Assembly (NCBI GenBank): GCA_026996295.1 | Contig: JALWLL010000093.1 | Coordinates: 1 to 37,479 of the forward strand | DNA length: 37,479 nt | DNA from: Sulfurimonas sp. | GTDB taxonomy: Bacteria > Campylobacterota > Campylobacteria > Campylobacterales > Sulfurimonadaceae | Direction of reading: 5' to 3' | Shown: positions 8,475 through 17,854 of the stretch, piece by piece | Numbering within the stretch: the first letter of the stretch is position 1 | How the letters are laid out: each line of letters starts with the position of its first letter | Program-made: the position numbers and the translations under genes | The notes under the pieces: generated by a model | What the model was told of the DNA's origin: nothing | Seen by the model: only the letters and a program-made list of their open reading frames with translations | The model's database searches: none

Positions 8475-8816
8475 GTGAGAGCACCAAAGGGCTTTGCCAA
8501 AAACTATTTTAGATTCTCAGCGGTACTGGCGTACAGTGTTGAGCACAAAATTCAAAGCCAAACTTCTGCACTTACCCCTTTTTTGCATAACAATATCTCA
8601 GATGACAATGATGAGATCGATGAAAATGATCCACCCTCAGATGCTCTGGAGACCTTATGCACACTCAACGCAAAACCTTGCCACTGTAACTGTTTTTACA
8701 AAATAAAAACGCGTCTTACACTTTTACTCAACCACTACATCCCGAGATGCCCTTACTATACAACTTATTTTGCATTTCGCAGAACCGGTGTACACCCTCC
8801 ACAACTATCCTTTTAA
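8475..8816 (+). CDS. Hypothetical 113-residue protein with a Cys cluster, upstream of metE
   Basis: The family is not recognised. The GTG at 8475 has AAAGGAG six bases upstream and sits directly behind a good promoter, which is the main support for real coding. The protein has a basic, aromatic N terminus, an acidic linker (DDNDEIDENDP near residues 46-56), and a Cys-rich centre (CTLNAKPCHCNCF). A basic helical part follows, and it ends in RRTGVHPPQLSF. The Cys/His grouping could bind a metal, and the Pro-rich tail reminds me of small CzcI-like metal-resistance proteins, but that is a weak impression. No signal peptide or membrane helix is obvious. It ends 50 bases before metE and may be cotranscribed with it. 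Confidence 0.5.
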   Translation: MRAPKGFAKNYFRFSAVLAYSVEHKIQSQTSALTPFLHNNISDDNDEIDENDPPSDALETLCTLNAKPCHCNCFYKIKTRLTLLLNHYIPRCPYYTTYFAFRRTGVHPPQLSF

Positions 8817-8866
8817 AATAACTTTTTCAAAAAAAACAAAATATTAAAATATCAAAGGATATACCC

Positions 8867-11140
8867 ATGTCAAAAAACTATGTAGTAGGATTCCCAAGAA
8901 TCGGTGAACAAAGAGAGTTAAAAAAAGTCTTAGAGAGCTTCTGGGCACAAGAGTGCAGCTTCAGCGAAGTAGAAAAAACAGCAAGCAAGCTAAAGCAAAA
9001 ACACTGGAATTACCAAAAAGAAGCAGGCATTGAGTATATAAGCTCAAATGATTTCTCACTCTATGACAACATGCTTGACACTGCTGTTATGCTTGGTGCC
9101 ATTCCACAAAGATTTGCCCACCTCAAAGATGAAGCACTTTACTTTGCAATGGCAAGGGGTGCACAAGATGCTCTGGCAATGGAGATGACAAAATGGTTCA
9201 ACACAAACTACCACTACATCGTACCTGAACTCTCCCTGCAGGACAGCTACACACTCAATGCAACAAAAATTTTACAAGAGTACAAAGAGGCAAAAGCATT
9301 AGGGATCAAGACAAAGATCAACCTCATAGGTCCCATAACATTTTTAGGACTCTCCAAAAGAGTTGATGGCGGCGATGTTTATGAACTTCTAGGAAAAATA
9401 CTCCCTTTATATGTAGAGTTACTAACAAACATAGCACAACTCGATGAGCATATAACCCTGCAAATAGATGAGCCTATCTTTGTCAAAGATAACGAGGTGA
9501 AACTTCTGAGCCTCATAAAGCCTACCTATGACACGCTTGCCGGTGTTGCCGACAACATAGATATCGTTGTGCAGACATATTTTGAACATTCAAACGAAGC
9601 GACCAAAATTTTAGTGCATACTCCTGTATGGGCATTGGGGCTTGACTTTTTACACGGTGAGCAAAACCTGGAGTCATTAGAGATTATTGGACAAAGTGGT
9701 AAAAAACTTATAGCGGGTGTAGTGGATGGAAGAAACATCTGGAAAAACGATATCGAAGCAACCCTCACACTCCTTGAGACAATTGCGCAAAAAGTAAAAA
9801 AAGAAAATATTATTATCGCCTCTTCATGCTCACTTCTGCACACACCTTTTACACTTGCTTATGAGGAAAAAATGGATGCAGAAATAAAAAACTGGCTGAG
9901 TTATGCAGTTGAGAAGCTTGATGAGATCTCACTTTTAAGTAAACTCTTTTTCAAGCAAAACCTCACCATACTCGATGAAAAACAACTTGAACTGAACAAA
10001 GAGGCAAACACAAGCAGAAAAACATCTTCTCGCATCCATGATAAAGAGGTACAAAAAAGAACGCAACATATCGACAAGCTTCAAAGAGAGGGCGATTATG
10101 AGGAGCGTATCAAGATCCAAAAAGAGCTTTTGGGTTACAAAGATCTCTGCACAACAACCATCGGATCATTTCCCCAAACACCTGAAGTGAGAAAAGCAAG
10201 ACGTGATTTTAAAAACGGTGTGATCTCCCAAGAAGCATATGAGTGGAAAATGAAAACCTATATAAACGACTGTATCACCTTCCAAGAGGAGTGTGGCATA
10301 GAGGTGCTCGTTCACGGAGAACCTGAACGCAACGATATGGTTGAGTACTTTGGAGAGCAGCTCAGTGGATACGGTTTCAGCCAAAATGGTTGGGTACAAA
10401 GTTATGGAAGCCGATGTGTAAAACCTCCTTTTATCTATGGTGACATCAGTCGTCCAAAAGCGATGACGGTTGATTGGATCACTTATGCGCAAAGCAAAAC
10501 AGACAAAATCATGAAAGGGATGCTCACAGGTCCCGTAACCATACTCAACTGGTCTTTTGTTAGAGATGATATGCCCCGTGATGAAGTTTCAAAACAGATA
10601 GCTGTTGCCATCAGCGATGAGATAGATGATCTGCAAAATGCCGGCATAAAGATCATTCAGGTAGATGAAGCCGCATTTAAAGAGGGCTACCCACTCAGAG
10701 AAGCAAAAATCAAAATCTATGAACAATGGGCGGTAAGAGATTTTAAAATCTCAGTCAGCAGTGCAAAAAAAGAGACACAGATCCACACCCACATGTGTTA
10801 CAGCGAGTTTAACGATATCATCCGCACCATAGAGGCGATGGATGCAGATGTGATCTCCATAGAAACTGCAAGAAGCGGTAATGAGCTTCTCAAAATCTTT
10901 GCAGAGGTCGGCTACAAACAAGAAGTTGGTCCGGGTGTGTATGATATTCACTCCCCGCGTATCCCATCAGTTGAAGAGATAGTGCATCAGATCGAACAAC
11001 TTCTCGAAGTGCTTCCGGCACATCAGCTTTGGATCAATCCCGACTGTGGTCTGAAAACTCGTAAATGGGCAGAGGTAAGACCAAGTTTGGCACATATGGT
11101 TGAAGCTGTAAATATAGTACGTCAAAAGCTCAATAAGTAA
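8867..11140 (+). CDS. metE: Cobalamin-independent methionine synthase (5-methyltetrahydropteroyltriglutamate-homocysteine methyltransferase)
   Basis: MetE transfers the methyl group of 5-methyltetrahydrofolate polyglutamate to homocysteine, using zinc to activate the thiol. At 757 residues it has the usual full length, with the duplicated barrel structure. The N-terminal half starts with VGFPRIGEQRELKKVLE, and the catalytic C-terminal half begins near TTIGSFPQTPEVR. The zinc ligands are visible: H642 and C644 in HTHMCYSEFND, and C727 in NPDCGLKTRKW. AAAGGATATACCC precedes the ATG. The stop codon lies inside a perfect 10-bp inverted repeat. Together with metX further on, the window covers two steps of methionine synthesis. 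Regulation is not evident; I found no SAM riboswitch in the leader. Confidence 0.96.
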   Translation: MSKNYVVGFPRIGEQRELKKVLESFWAQECSFSEVEKTASKLKQKHWNYQKEAGIEYISSNDFSLYDNMLDTAVMLGAIPQRFAHLKDEALYFAMARGAQDALAMEMTKWFNTNYHYIVPELSLQDSYTLNATKILQEYKEAKALGIKTKINLIGPITFLGLSKRVDGGDVYELLGKILPLYVELLTNIAQLDEHITLQIDEPIFVKDNEVKLLSLIKPTYDTLAGVADNIDIVVQTYFEHSNEATKILVHTPVWALGLDFLHGEQNLESLEIIGQSGKKLIAGVVDGRNIWKNDIEATLTLLETIAQKVKKENIIIASSCSLLHTPFTLAYEEKMDAEIKNWLSYAVEKLDEISLLSKLFFKQNLTILDEKQLELNKEANTSRKTSSRIHDKEVQKRTQHIDKLQREGDYEERIKIQKELLGYKDLCTTTIGSFPQTPEVRKARRDFKNGVISQEAYEWKMKTYINDCITFQEECGIEVLVHGEPERNDMVEYFGEQLSGYGFSQNGWVQSYGSRCVKPPFIYGDISRPKAMTVDWITYAQSKTDKIMKGMLTGPVTILNWSFVRDDMPRDEVSKQIAVAISDEIDDLQNAGIKIIQVDEAAFKEGYPLREAKIKIYEQWAVRDFKISVSSAKKETQIHTHMCYSEFNDIIRTIEAMDADVISIETARSGNELLKIFAEVGYKQEVGPGVYDIHSPRIPSVEEIVHQIEQLLEVLPAHQLWINPDCGLKTRKWAEVRPSLAHMVEAVNIVRQKLNK

Positions 11141-11152
11141 ACACTTATTGAG
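11129..11152 (+). terminator. Perfect hairpin spanning the metE stop codon
   Basis: CTCAATAAGT at 11129-11138 and ACTTATTGAG at 11143-11152 pair perfectly around a four-base loop, and the metE TAA begins in the stem. There is no U-tract after it, so it is not a classical intrinsic terminator. It may act as a weak terminator or protect the metE mRNA 3' end from exonucleases. Confidence 0.45.
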
Positions 11153-11205
11153 TCCTGCAGAGGGAAGGTTTAAGAGGATTTACCTAATTTTAACCACAAA
11201 AAGGC

Positions 11206-11211
11206 TATAAT
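11206..11211 (+). promoter_or_regulatory. Predicted -10 box for guaB
   Basis: TATAAT followed by CCGAAAATTTTA, 43 bases before the guaB ATG. The sequence downstream of the box matches that at the 8445 and 31976 promoters. AAAGGA serves as the ribosome site before the ATG at 11255. Confidence 0.6.
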
Positions 11212-11227
11212 CCGAAAATTTTACTAA

Positions 11228-12700
<1,473 letters not shown>

Positions 12701-12714
12701 TTGCTAAGAGATTT

Positions 12715-13230
12715 ATGAATACCGATAAAAATGAGCATAGACACGCAGGTTTTTGGATCCGCTTTGTCGCTTCATTTTTAGACACTCTTTTTTTAGCCTT
12801 TCCTGTTGCTGTCGTTATCTATTTTCTCAGTGATGGGAACTGGTTTGATTTTACCCAGTACCAACACAACATACATATGGCACTAAGCGGTAACACCCAA
12901 GCACTTCAAAATCAACCCCAAACATCCCTAAAGTGGGAACTTCTGTTTGAATTTTCAGTTTTACTCGTTACTCTTTTGTTTTGGAAGCAATGGAGAGGTG
13001 CTACGCCGGGAAAAAGACTCGTTCACATAAAAATCGTGGATGCAAAAACCTACAAAGATATCGATAACAAGCAAGCAATCACACGCTCTTTTGGCTATGT
13101 GATCTCTACATTTGCACTTCTTATAGGTTTTTTGATGGTCGCTTTTAGAGAGGACAAACGGGGACTTCATGATCTGCTCGCAGGCACTACTGTTGTTTAT
13201 GATCTGCAAGATCAAACACAAGATAGCTAA
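12715..13230 (+). CDS. RDD family membrane protein
   Basis: A 171-residue membrane protein of the RDD family, whose function is mostly unknown; some members are proposed ion exchangers. The family's Arg and Asp are seen in GFWIRFVASFLDTLFLAF at the first helix. A second helix lies near residues 77-90. The conserved WRGATPGKRLVHIKIVD and the third helix follow, ending with DKRGLHDLLAGTTVV. It starts 14 bases after guaB with a weak ribosome site and is probably its operon partner, though nothing shows a functional link with purine synthesis. Confidence 0.85.
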   Translation: MNTDKNEHRHAGFWIRFVASFLDTLFLAFPVAVVIYFLSDGNWFDFTQYQHNIHMALSGNTQALQNQPQTSLKWELLFEFSVLLVTLLFWKQWRGATPGKRLVHIKIVDAKTYKDIDNKQAITRSFGYVISTFALLIGFLMVAFREDKRGLHDLLAGTTVVYDLQDQTQDS

Positions 13231-13268
13231 AAAACTGCAAAAAAATCATATTATTAAGTCATTTTCGC

Positions 13269-13274
13269 TAGAAT
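13269..13274 (+). promoter_or_regulatory. Predicted -10 box for the metX-xseB operon
   Basis: TAGAAT followed by TACAAAAATTATTTATA, 37 bases before the metX start. It resembles the other promoters of the window in spacing and downstream A/T-rich sequence. The gap 13231-13311 contains no other obvious element. Confidence 0.5.
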
Positions 13275-13311
13275 TACAAAAATTATTTATATACAGAATC
13301 TGGAAGATCAA

Positions 13312-14418
13312 TTGTCATTAAACTTACAAACACATACTGAGCACTTTACCAACCCTCTTTATCTTGAGAGTGGTCGTATCTTAGAACCTTATGATATCAC
13401 TTACGAGACATATGGGACACTCAATGATGACAAAAGCAATGTTGTTGTGATCTGCCACGCACTTACAGGTTCTCACCACTGTGCAGGACTTTATGAGAAT
13501 GAAAACAAACCCGGTTGGTGGGATGGTCTTATAGGTCCAAATAAAGCGATAGACACAAACAGATTTTTTGTGATATGCACCAACGTAATAGGGAGCTGTT
13601 TTGGCTCTACAGGCCCTATGAGCACTATGCACCCTCACCATGAGCCTTACCGCTATAAGTTCCCTGTTGTTACCATAAAAGATATGATCAAAGCACAACG
13701 CATACTCTTTGACAGACTTGATATCCATAGGGTGCACGCGATTGTCGGAGGCAGTATGGGCGGTATGCAGGCACTTCAGTTCGCCATCCACTACCCAAAC
13801 TTCGCAAACAAGATTGTCGCCATGGCTACAACCTATGCAACACAGCCCTGGGCGATAGCATTTAACAAAGTAGCAAGTGAATCAATCTTAAAAGATCCTG
13901 ATTTCCAGCAAGGCTATTATGACCCAGAAGTTATTAAAGAACAAGGGCTCTCAGGAATGGCAGTGGGACGTATGGCAGGACATATCAGCTTTTTGTCTCA
14001 TGAATCTATGAAGACAAAATTTGGCAGAGAGTACAAAAGAACGGATGGTCTTTATGAGCTTTTTGGAAAGTTTCAAGTTGAATCTTATTTAGAGTACAAC
14101 GGCTATAACTTCACGAAATGGTTTGACCCACTTTCTTACCTCTACATCACCAAAGCGATCAATATTTTCGATCTTGCCCGCGGTTTTGACTCACTCGAAG
14201 AGGCGATGAAAAAAGTTCAGGCAGAGCTGCACCTTGTCAGCTTCAGCAATGATCTACTTTTTAAAAGTTCAGAGATGCGGGAGTTACATGAGGTACTAAA
14301 CAAACTGGAAAATAAAAACCATCACTATATGGAAGTAGCAAGTGACTACGGGCACGATGCCTTTTTGGTCGAACTCGACAAATTTGAAGATTATGTAAAG
14401 GATGTACTCAATGGCTAA
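13312..14418 (+). CDS. metX: Homoserine O-acetyltransferase
   Basis: MetX is an alpha/beta-hydrolase that acylates homoserine with acetyl-CoA (some family members use succinyl-CoA) to start methionine synthesis by sulfhydrylation. Its 368 residues carry CHALTGSHH (oxyanion region, about 49-56), the nucleophile elbow GGSMGGMQAL with Ser at 148, and the late SDYGHDAFL with the catalytic His near 348. The start is TTG at 13312, with GGAAGATCAA before it; no ATG or GTG in the right place fits the conserved N terminus better. The stop lies inside the beginning of xseB, giving an eight-base overlap. Acetyl versus succinyl specificity cannot be decided by eye. Confidence 0.93.
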   Translation: MSLNLQTHTEHFTNPLYLESGRILEPYDITYETYGTLNDDKSNVVVICHALTGSHHCAGLYENENKPGWWDGLIGPNKAIDTNRFFVICTNVIGSCFGSTGPMSTMHPHHEPYRYKFPVVTIKDMIKAQRILFDRLDIHRVHAIVGGSMGGMQALQFAIHYPNFANKIVAMATTYATQPWAIAFNKVASESILKDPDFQQGYYDPEVIKEQGLSGMAVGRMAGHISFLSHESMKTKFGREYKRTDGLYELFGKFQVESYLEYNGYNFTKWFDPLSYLYITKAINIFDLARGFDSLEEAMKKVQAELHLVSFSNDLLFKSSEMRELHEVLNKLENKNHHYMEVASDYGHDAFLVELDKFEDYVKDVLNG

Positions 14419-14596
14419 AGAGGAGTTTGAAAGCAAACTTGAAAATGCAAAAAAGATACTAGAAACACTTATGGATCCACAGATCACGCTCAAAGAGAGT
14501 GTCAAAGCTTATGAGAAGGGTATGAAAGAGCTCAGTGATGCGCAAAAGATGCTAGAAGATGCTCAGATAAAGATCAATGAGATCAAAGGCTCTTAA
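14411..14596 (+). CDS. xseB: Exodeoxyribonuclease VII small subunit
   Basis: XseB is the small helical subunit that binds XseA to form exonuclease VII, a single-strand-specific nuclease used in mismatch and damage repair. The 61 residues match the family: FESKLENAKKILETL, then LKESVKAYEKGMKEL, then a C-terminal helix with LEDAQIKINEI. An in-frame ATG nine bases upstream (14402) is possible, but AAAGGA sits eight bases before the ATG at 14411. The gene overlaps the end of metX and is three bases from the next start. The large subunit XseA is not in this window. Confidence 0.88.
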   Translation: MAKEEFESKLENAKKILETLMDPQITLKESVKAYEKGMKELSDAQKMLEDAQIKINEIKGS

Positions 14597-14599
14597 ACC

Positions 14600-15406
14600 G
14601 TGAGAGCCGCTGTTTTACAACTCAATGCCCAGGGGATGAGCTCCACAAAGCTTTACAACTACATCCGCATAGCCCACAACAAAGATGTCAAAGTGCTGCT
14701 TCTAGGAGAGTATGTTTTAAACCCTTTTTTTAAAGAACTTCAAAGTATGTCTGTTAGTATGTTAAAAGAGCAGGCAGAGCACCAGATAAAGATATTAAAA
14801 GAGCTCTCATCTACGTACAATATGACGATCGTGGTTCCTCTTATTGTTGTCAAGCGTCAAAAAGCCTATAAAACAGTAGCAAAATTTGCACCAAACTCTA
14901 CCACCTACTACCAGCAACAACTCCTCATCAACTACAACCATTGGAATGAGGAAAAATTCTTTGCCAATGAAATAAAACCTCTAAAAAGTCCTATGGTCTT
15001 TAAGATTAATGGCTTTAAATTTGCTGTTATGCATGGTTTTGAGATCCACTTTGATGAGCTGTGGAGTTTTATCGATGCTAAAAATGTAGATGCTGTTTTA
15101 GTGCCGAGTGTTTCCACTTTTGACTCTTATGAAAGATGGAAAAGGATCATACTTACAAGAGCTTTTACTCATAACTGCTACATACTAAGGGCAAACCGTA
15201 TTGGGGAATACCAAGATAAAGAATATACCTGGAAATTCTACGGTGATTCCCTTTTGGCTTCACCAAATGGTGATATACTGACCCACTTAGGCAACAAAGA
15301 GGAACTTATGATCGTCGATATGAGCCACCAAGAGGTACTTCAAGCTAGAAGATCATGGGGTTTTAAAGATATGCTCAACAAAAGACAAGTAACACTATCA
15401 ACTTAG
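14600..15406 (+). CDS. Nitrilase-superfamily (carbon-nitrogen hydrolase) protein lacking catalytic Cys and Lys
   Basis: The fold is that of the C-N hydrolases, which use a Glu-Lys-Cys triad on amides and nitriles. The first strand (MRAAVLQLNAQG), LLLGEYVLNP with Glu37, FKFAVMHGFEIHFDELW (139-155), VDAVLVPSVS and ANRIGEY all align with the family. The triad is broken, however. The Lys position (usually YRKxHL) reads YQQQLL at 104-109, and the Cys position (usually xCYExRFPE) is Gly146. It is therefore probably not a hydrolase of this mechanism, and may be a structural or binding pseudoenzyme. The GTG start fits the conserved first strand and lies three bases after xseB. I recall a hydrolase-like gene at the same place near guaB and murC in Campylobacter. 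Confidence 0.82.
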   Translation: MRAAVLQLNAQGMSSTKLYNYIRIAHNKDVKVLLLGEYVLNPFFKELQSMSVSMLKEQAEHQIKILKELSSTYNMTIVVPLIVVKRQKAYKTVAKFAPNSTTYYQQQLLINYNHWNEEKFFANEIKPLKSPMVFKINGFKFAVMHGFEIHFDELWSFIDAKNVDAVLVPSVSTFDSYERWKRIILTRAFTHNCYILRANRIGEYQDKEYTWKFYGDSLLASPNGDILTHLGNKEELMIVDMSHQEVLQARRSWGFKDMLNKRQVTLST

Positions 15407-15416
15407 TTAGGTTTTA

Positions 15417-15425
15417 TGTTATAAT
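15417..15425 (+). promoter_or_regulatory. Predicted extended -10 promoter for the ThiF/MoeB-like gene
   Basis: TGTTATAAT is an extended -10 element, 30 bases upstream of the ATG at 15456, with AACAAGG as ribosome site. It lies only a few bases after the stop of the nitrilase-like gene. Confidence 0.6.
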
Positions 15426-15455
15426 CTTTGTAATTTTTCTAAACAAGGCATAATC

Positions 15456-16124
15456 ATGATGCAATATTTCCATCGTCAAGTACAACTTTGGGGTGAAGAG
15501 ACACAGTTATCTTTACAAGAAAAGAGCATAGCAATCGTTGGTTCGGGCGGGCTTGGAAGCTCCCTTGCATTTGCACTTGGAGCAAGTGGTATCGGCACGA
15601 TACATATGATTGATTTTGATGAAGTAAGCCTTCATAATATTCACAGACAGATCGCTTTTAAAGTGGGTGATGAGGGGAAAAACAAAGCCCGTATCAATGC
15701 TGAGATCATTGAGCAAAGATCCCCTTATGTCAAAGCTCTCTCCCATGAGTGCAACTTTGAAGAGTTCAGCAAAAAAAACATAGAAGTTGACCTTATCATC
15801 GATGCCACAGACAACCTTCCGAGTCGAGCAGAGATCAACGCTTATGCCAAAGCGAACAACACCCCTTGGGTATATGGAAGTGTCGAAGCATTTCACGGTC
15901 AGGTTTGTTTTATAGAAGATGCCTCTTTTACAGATGCCTTTAAGATCATTCAAAAAACTCCCGCAGGGATAGCTGCACCGATTGTGATGCATATCGCATC
16001 ACTCCAGGCAAACCTTGCCCTAAGATATCTTGCGGGACTACCTGTGAAAAAAGATATGCTCTATTATCTGTTTTTTAACGATGAAGGGGAGCTTGTCACA
16101 CAAAAATTTGCTCTTCCAAAATAA
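15456..16124 (+). CDS. ThiF/MoeB/HesA-family adenylyltransferase
   Basis: E1-like enzymes of this family adenylate the C-terminal Gly of ThiS, MoaD or similar sulfur carriers. The 222 residues show the ATP-binding motif IVGSGGLGSSLAFALG (27-42), the IDFDEVSLHNIHRQ segment with the conserved Arg-Gln, DATDN, and VYGSVEAFHGQVCF. The C-terminal helix (PIVMHIASLQANLALRYLAG) is the usual crossover helix. The two CxxC zinc pairs of MoeB and ThiF are missing, and the region that normally carries the first pair is shortened (EDASFTDAFKII). It is monocistronic, with its own promoter. The likely partner is a ubiquitin-like sulfur carrier not seen here, so I do not choose between moeB and thiF. Confidence 0.85.
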   Translation: MMQYFHRQVQLWGEETQLSLQEKSIAIVGSGGLGSSLAFALGASGIGTIHMIDFDEVSLHNIHRQIAFKVGDEGKNKARINAEIIEQRSPYVKALSHECNFEEFSKKNIEVDLIIDATDNLPSRAEINAYAKANNTPWVYGSVEAFHGQVCFIEDASFTDAFKIIQKTPAGIAAPIVMHIASLQANLALRYLAGLPVKKDMLYYLFFNDEGELVTQKFALPK

Positions 16125-16175
16125 AATCTACATATGCAGGGGATTCTCATTTACCCCTCTTGGAAACATTTTAGA

Positions 16176-16181
16176 TATAAT
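16176..16181 (+). promoter_or_regulatory. Predicted -10 box for the dapC-murC-mutS2 operon
   Basis: TATAAT in the context TTAGATATAAT, followed by GTCACGATTTTATAAGG. The same TTAGATATAAT occurs upstream of valS. It lies 34 bases before the dapC ATG, in the 90-base gap after the ThiF-like gene. Confidence 0.6.
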
Positions 16182-16214
16182 GTCACGATTTTATAAGGAC
16201 ATTACCTAAAAACT

Positions 16215-17351
16215 ATGAATTTTGAACCCTATCCATTTGAAAAACTAAACAATTTACTCAAAAATATTACACCTACTTCCAAGTATGAAGCTTCTGTTTT
16301 AACTATTGGTGAACCACAGTTTGAAACACCCGAGTTTATACAAAAAGCGCTTTGTGAGAGTGCACAGCTTCTAAAAAAATACCCAAAAACCTCCGGTGAA
16401 CAAGAGCTCAGAGATGCTCAAAAAGAGTTTATGAGAAAAAGATTTGGTGTGAAGCTCAGAGATGAGCAGATCATCCCAACTTTTGGCACACGTGAAGTGC
16501 TTTTCAACTTTCCACAATTCTTGCTCTTTGATAAAGAGGAAGCAACTATGGCATTTACAAACCCTTTTTATCAGATCTATGAAGGTGCCGCTATCGCTTC
16601 AAAAGCAAAAATGATTTTTCTCAATCTTAACGAGAGCAACAACTTCAAACCACAGATAAATGAAGAGGAACTCTCAAAGTGCGACCTTGTGATTCTTAAC
16701 TTCCCAAATAACCCGACATCTTCTGTTTTAACCTTAGAAGAACTTGGTGAATGGGTCTATTTGGCTTTAAAACACAACTTTGTTCTGCTCAATGATGAGT
16801 GCTACAGTGAGATCTATACAAACAAGCCAATCCCCTCACTTCTAGAAGCGGCTCATCATGTCGGCAATACCACTTTAAAAAATATTCTTGTTATCAACTC
16901 CATCTCAAAACGCTCCTCGGCACCGGGGCTTCGTTCGGGATTTATCGCAGGTGATGAAGTGATTTTAAAAGAGTATATGAAGTACAGAACTTACGTGGGT
17001 TGTGCCTCCCCTCTTCCACTTCAAAGTGCTGCCGCGAGTGCATGGAGAGATGAGGAACATGTGAGCCTCTCACGAGAGATCTATAAGAAAAATTTCACTC
17101 TTGCCAAAGAGATACTCGGCACTCCTATACCTGAAGCTACATTTTACATCTGGCTCAAGGTTGACAACGCCATCGAATTTACACAAAAACTTTACAAAAA
17201 CTACAACATCAAAGTACTTCCGGGAGAGTACCTTGCACGCGAAGATGCACAGGGCAACAACCCGGGCAAAGGTTTTGTCCGTATCGCACTTGTAGAAGAT
17301 GAAAATAAAACAAAAAATGCCCTCATAAAAATAAAGGAATGTTTATCATGA
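16215..17351 (+). CDS. dapC: Class I/II aminotransferase, probable succinyldiaminopimelate transaminase
   Basis: A PLP-dependent fold-type I aminotransferase of 378 residues. Motifs seen are LTIGEPQFETP (29-39), GTREVLF (91-97), the NFPNNPTS segment (162-169), and NDECYSEIY with the pyridine-nitrogen Asp (193-201). SISKRSSAPGLRSGF carries the PLP Lys at 232, and FVRIALVEDE carries the carboxylate-binding Arg near the end. Its likely role is transamination of N-succinyl-2-amino-6-oxopimelate in lysine and meso-diaminopimelate synthesis, which would suit its position ahead of murC. Helicobacter pylori has an aspB-like aminotransferase at the same place, as far as I recall. The assignment to DapC rather than another aminotransferase rests partly on this context. 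Confidence 0.8.
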   Translation: MNFEPYPFEKLNNLLKNITPTSKYEASVLTIGEPQFETPEFIQKALCESAQLLKKYPKTSGEQELRDAQKEFMRKRFGVKLRDEQIIPTFGTREVLFNFPQFLLFDKEEATMAFTNPFYQIYEGAAIASKAKMIFLNLNESNNFKPQINEEELSKCDLVILNFPNNPTSSVLTLEELGEWVYLALKHNFVLLNDECYSEIYTNKPIPSLLEAAHHVGNTTLKNILVINSISKRSSAPGLRSGFIAGDEVILKEYMKYRTYVGCASPLPLQSAAASAWRDEEHVSLSREIYKKNFTLAKEILGTPIPEATFYIWLKVDNAIEFTQKLYKNYNIKVLPGEYLAREDAQGNNPGKGFVRIALVEDENKTKNALIKIKECLS

Positions 17352-17851
17352 GTGAGAAAAAAGCTTTAAAACAAAAGATACTAGAAGCTCAAAAAAATGC
17401 CGATATAGCATCACTTTATGTGCTCGAACAACGTGCTCATGATACTTTAGATGAACAAGCGCTTCATGGGTTTTATGCCAATATTTTGGATCTTGCACTA
17501 GAGAGACTCACCGACACTTTAGAAGCTCACAGAGTTATGGATATGAATGAGGTTCAGGACTTTGCAACACTCAGAGCTCTGTATGAATACGCTATAGAGC
17601 ACTACAGCGCAGGTGCCACAAAAGATGCAAGCGCTCTTTTTGAAGTACTCTCGGGGCTCTCTAATGATGAAAAGTTTTCCAAGGCTATGAAACTGCACTG
17701 GATCGCTTCTGCAGAAAACCTGACATTGGATGATTTTATTGAGCAGATAGCAGATATTGAAGCAACCAACGACAGCGGAACATTTTACATAAGTGTTTTT
17801 TCCAAAGAGGCACAAAAATTGCTGGATAACAGCCAAAAAGGCGGGGAGTAA
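17348..17851 (+). CDS. Hypothetical helical protein between dapC and murC
   Basis: A 167-residue, almost wholly alpha-helical, acidic and soluble protein, with no signal peptide, membrane segment or Cys. I do not recognise the family. The ATG at 17348 overlaps the dapC stop as ATGA, with AAAGGAA nine bases upstream, and is preferred over an in-frame ATG nine bases earlier at 17339. The stop is three bases before murC, so the gene is firmly inside the dapC-murC-mutS2 operon. The helices are spaced like a short TPR or adaptor protein, but no repeat is clear. Its place between a diaminopimelate gene and murC suggests a role tied to cell-wall synthesis, by context only. Confidence 0.82.
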   Translation: MSEKKALKQKILEAQKNADIASLYVLEQRAHDTLDEQALHGFYANILDLALERLTDTLEAHRVMDMNEVQDFATLRALYEYAIEHYSAGATKDASALFEVLSGLSNDEKFSKAMKLHWIASAENLTLDDFIEQIADIEATNDSGTFYISVFSKEAQKLLDNSQKGGE

Positions 17852-17854
17852 CTT

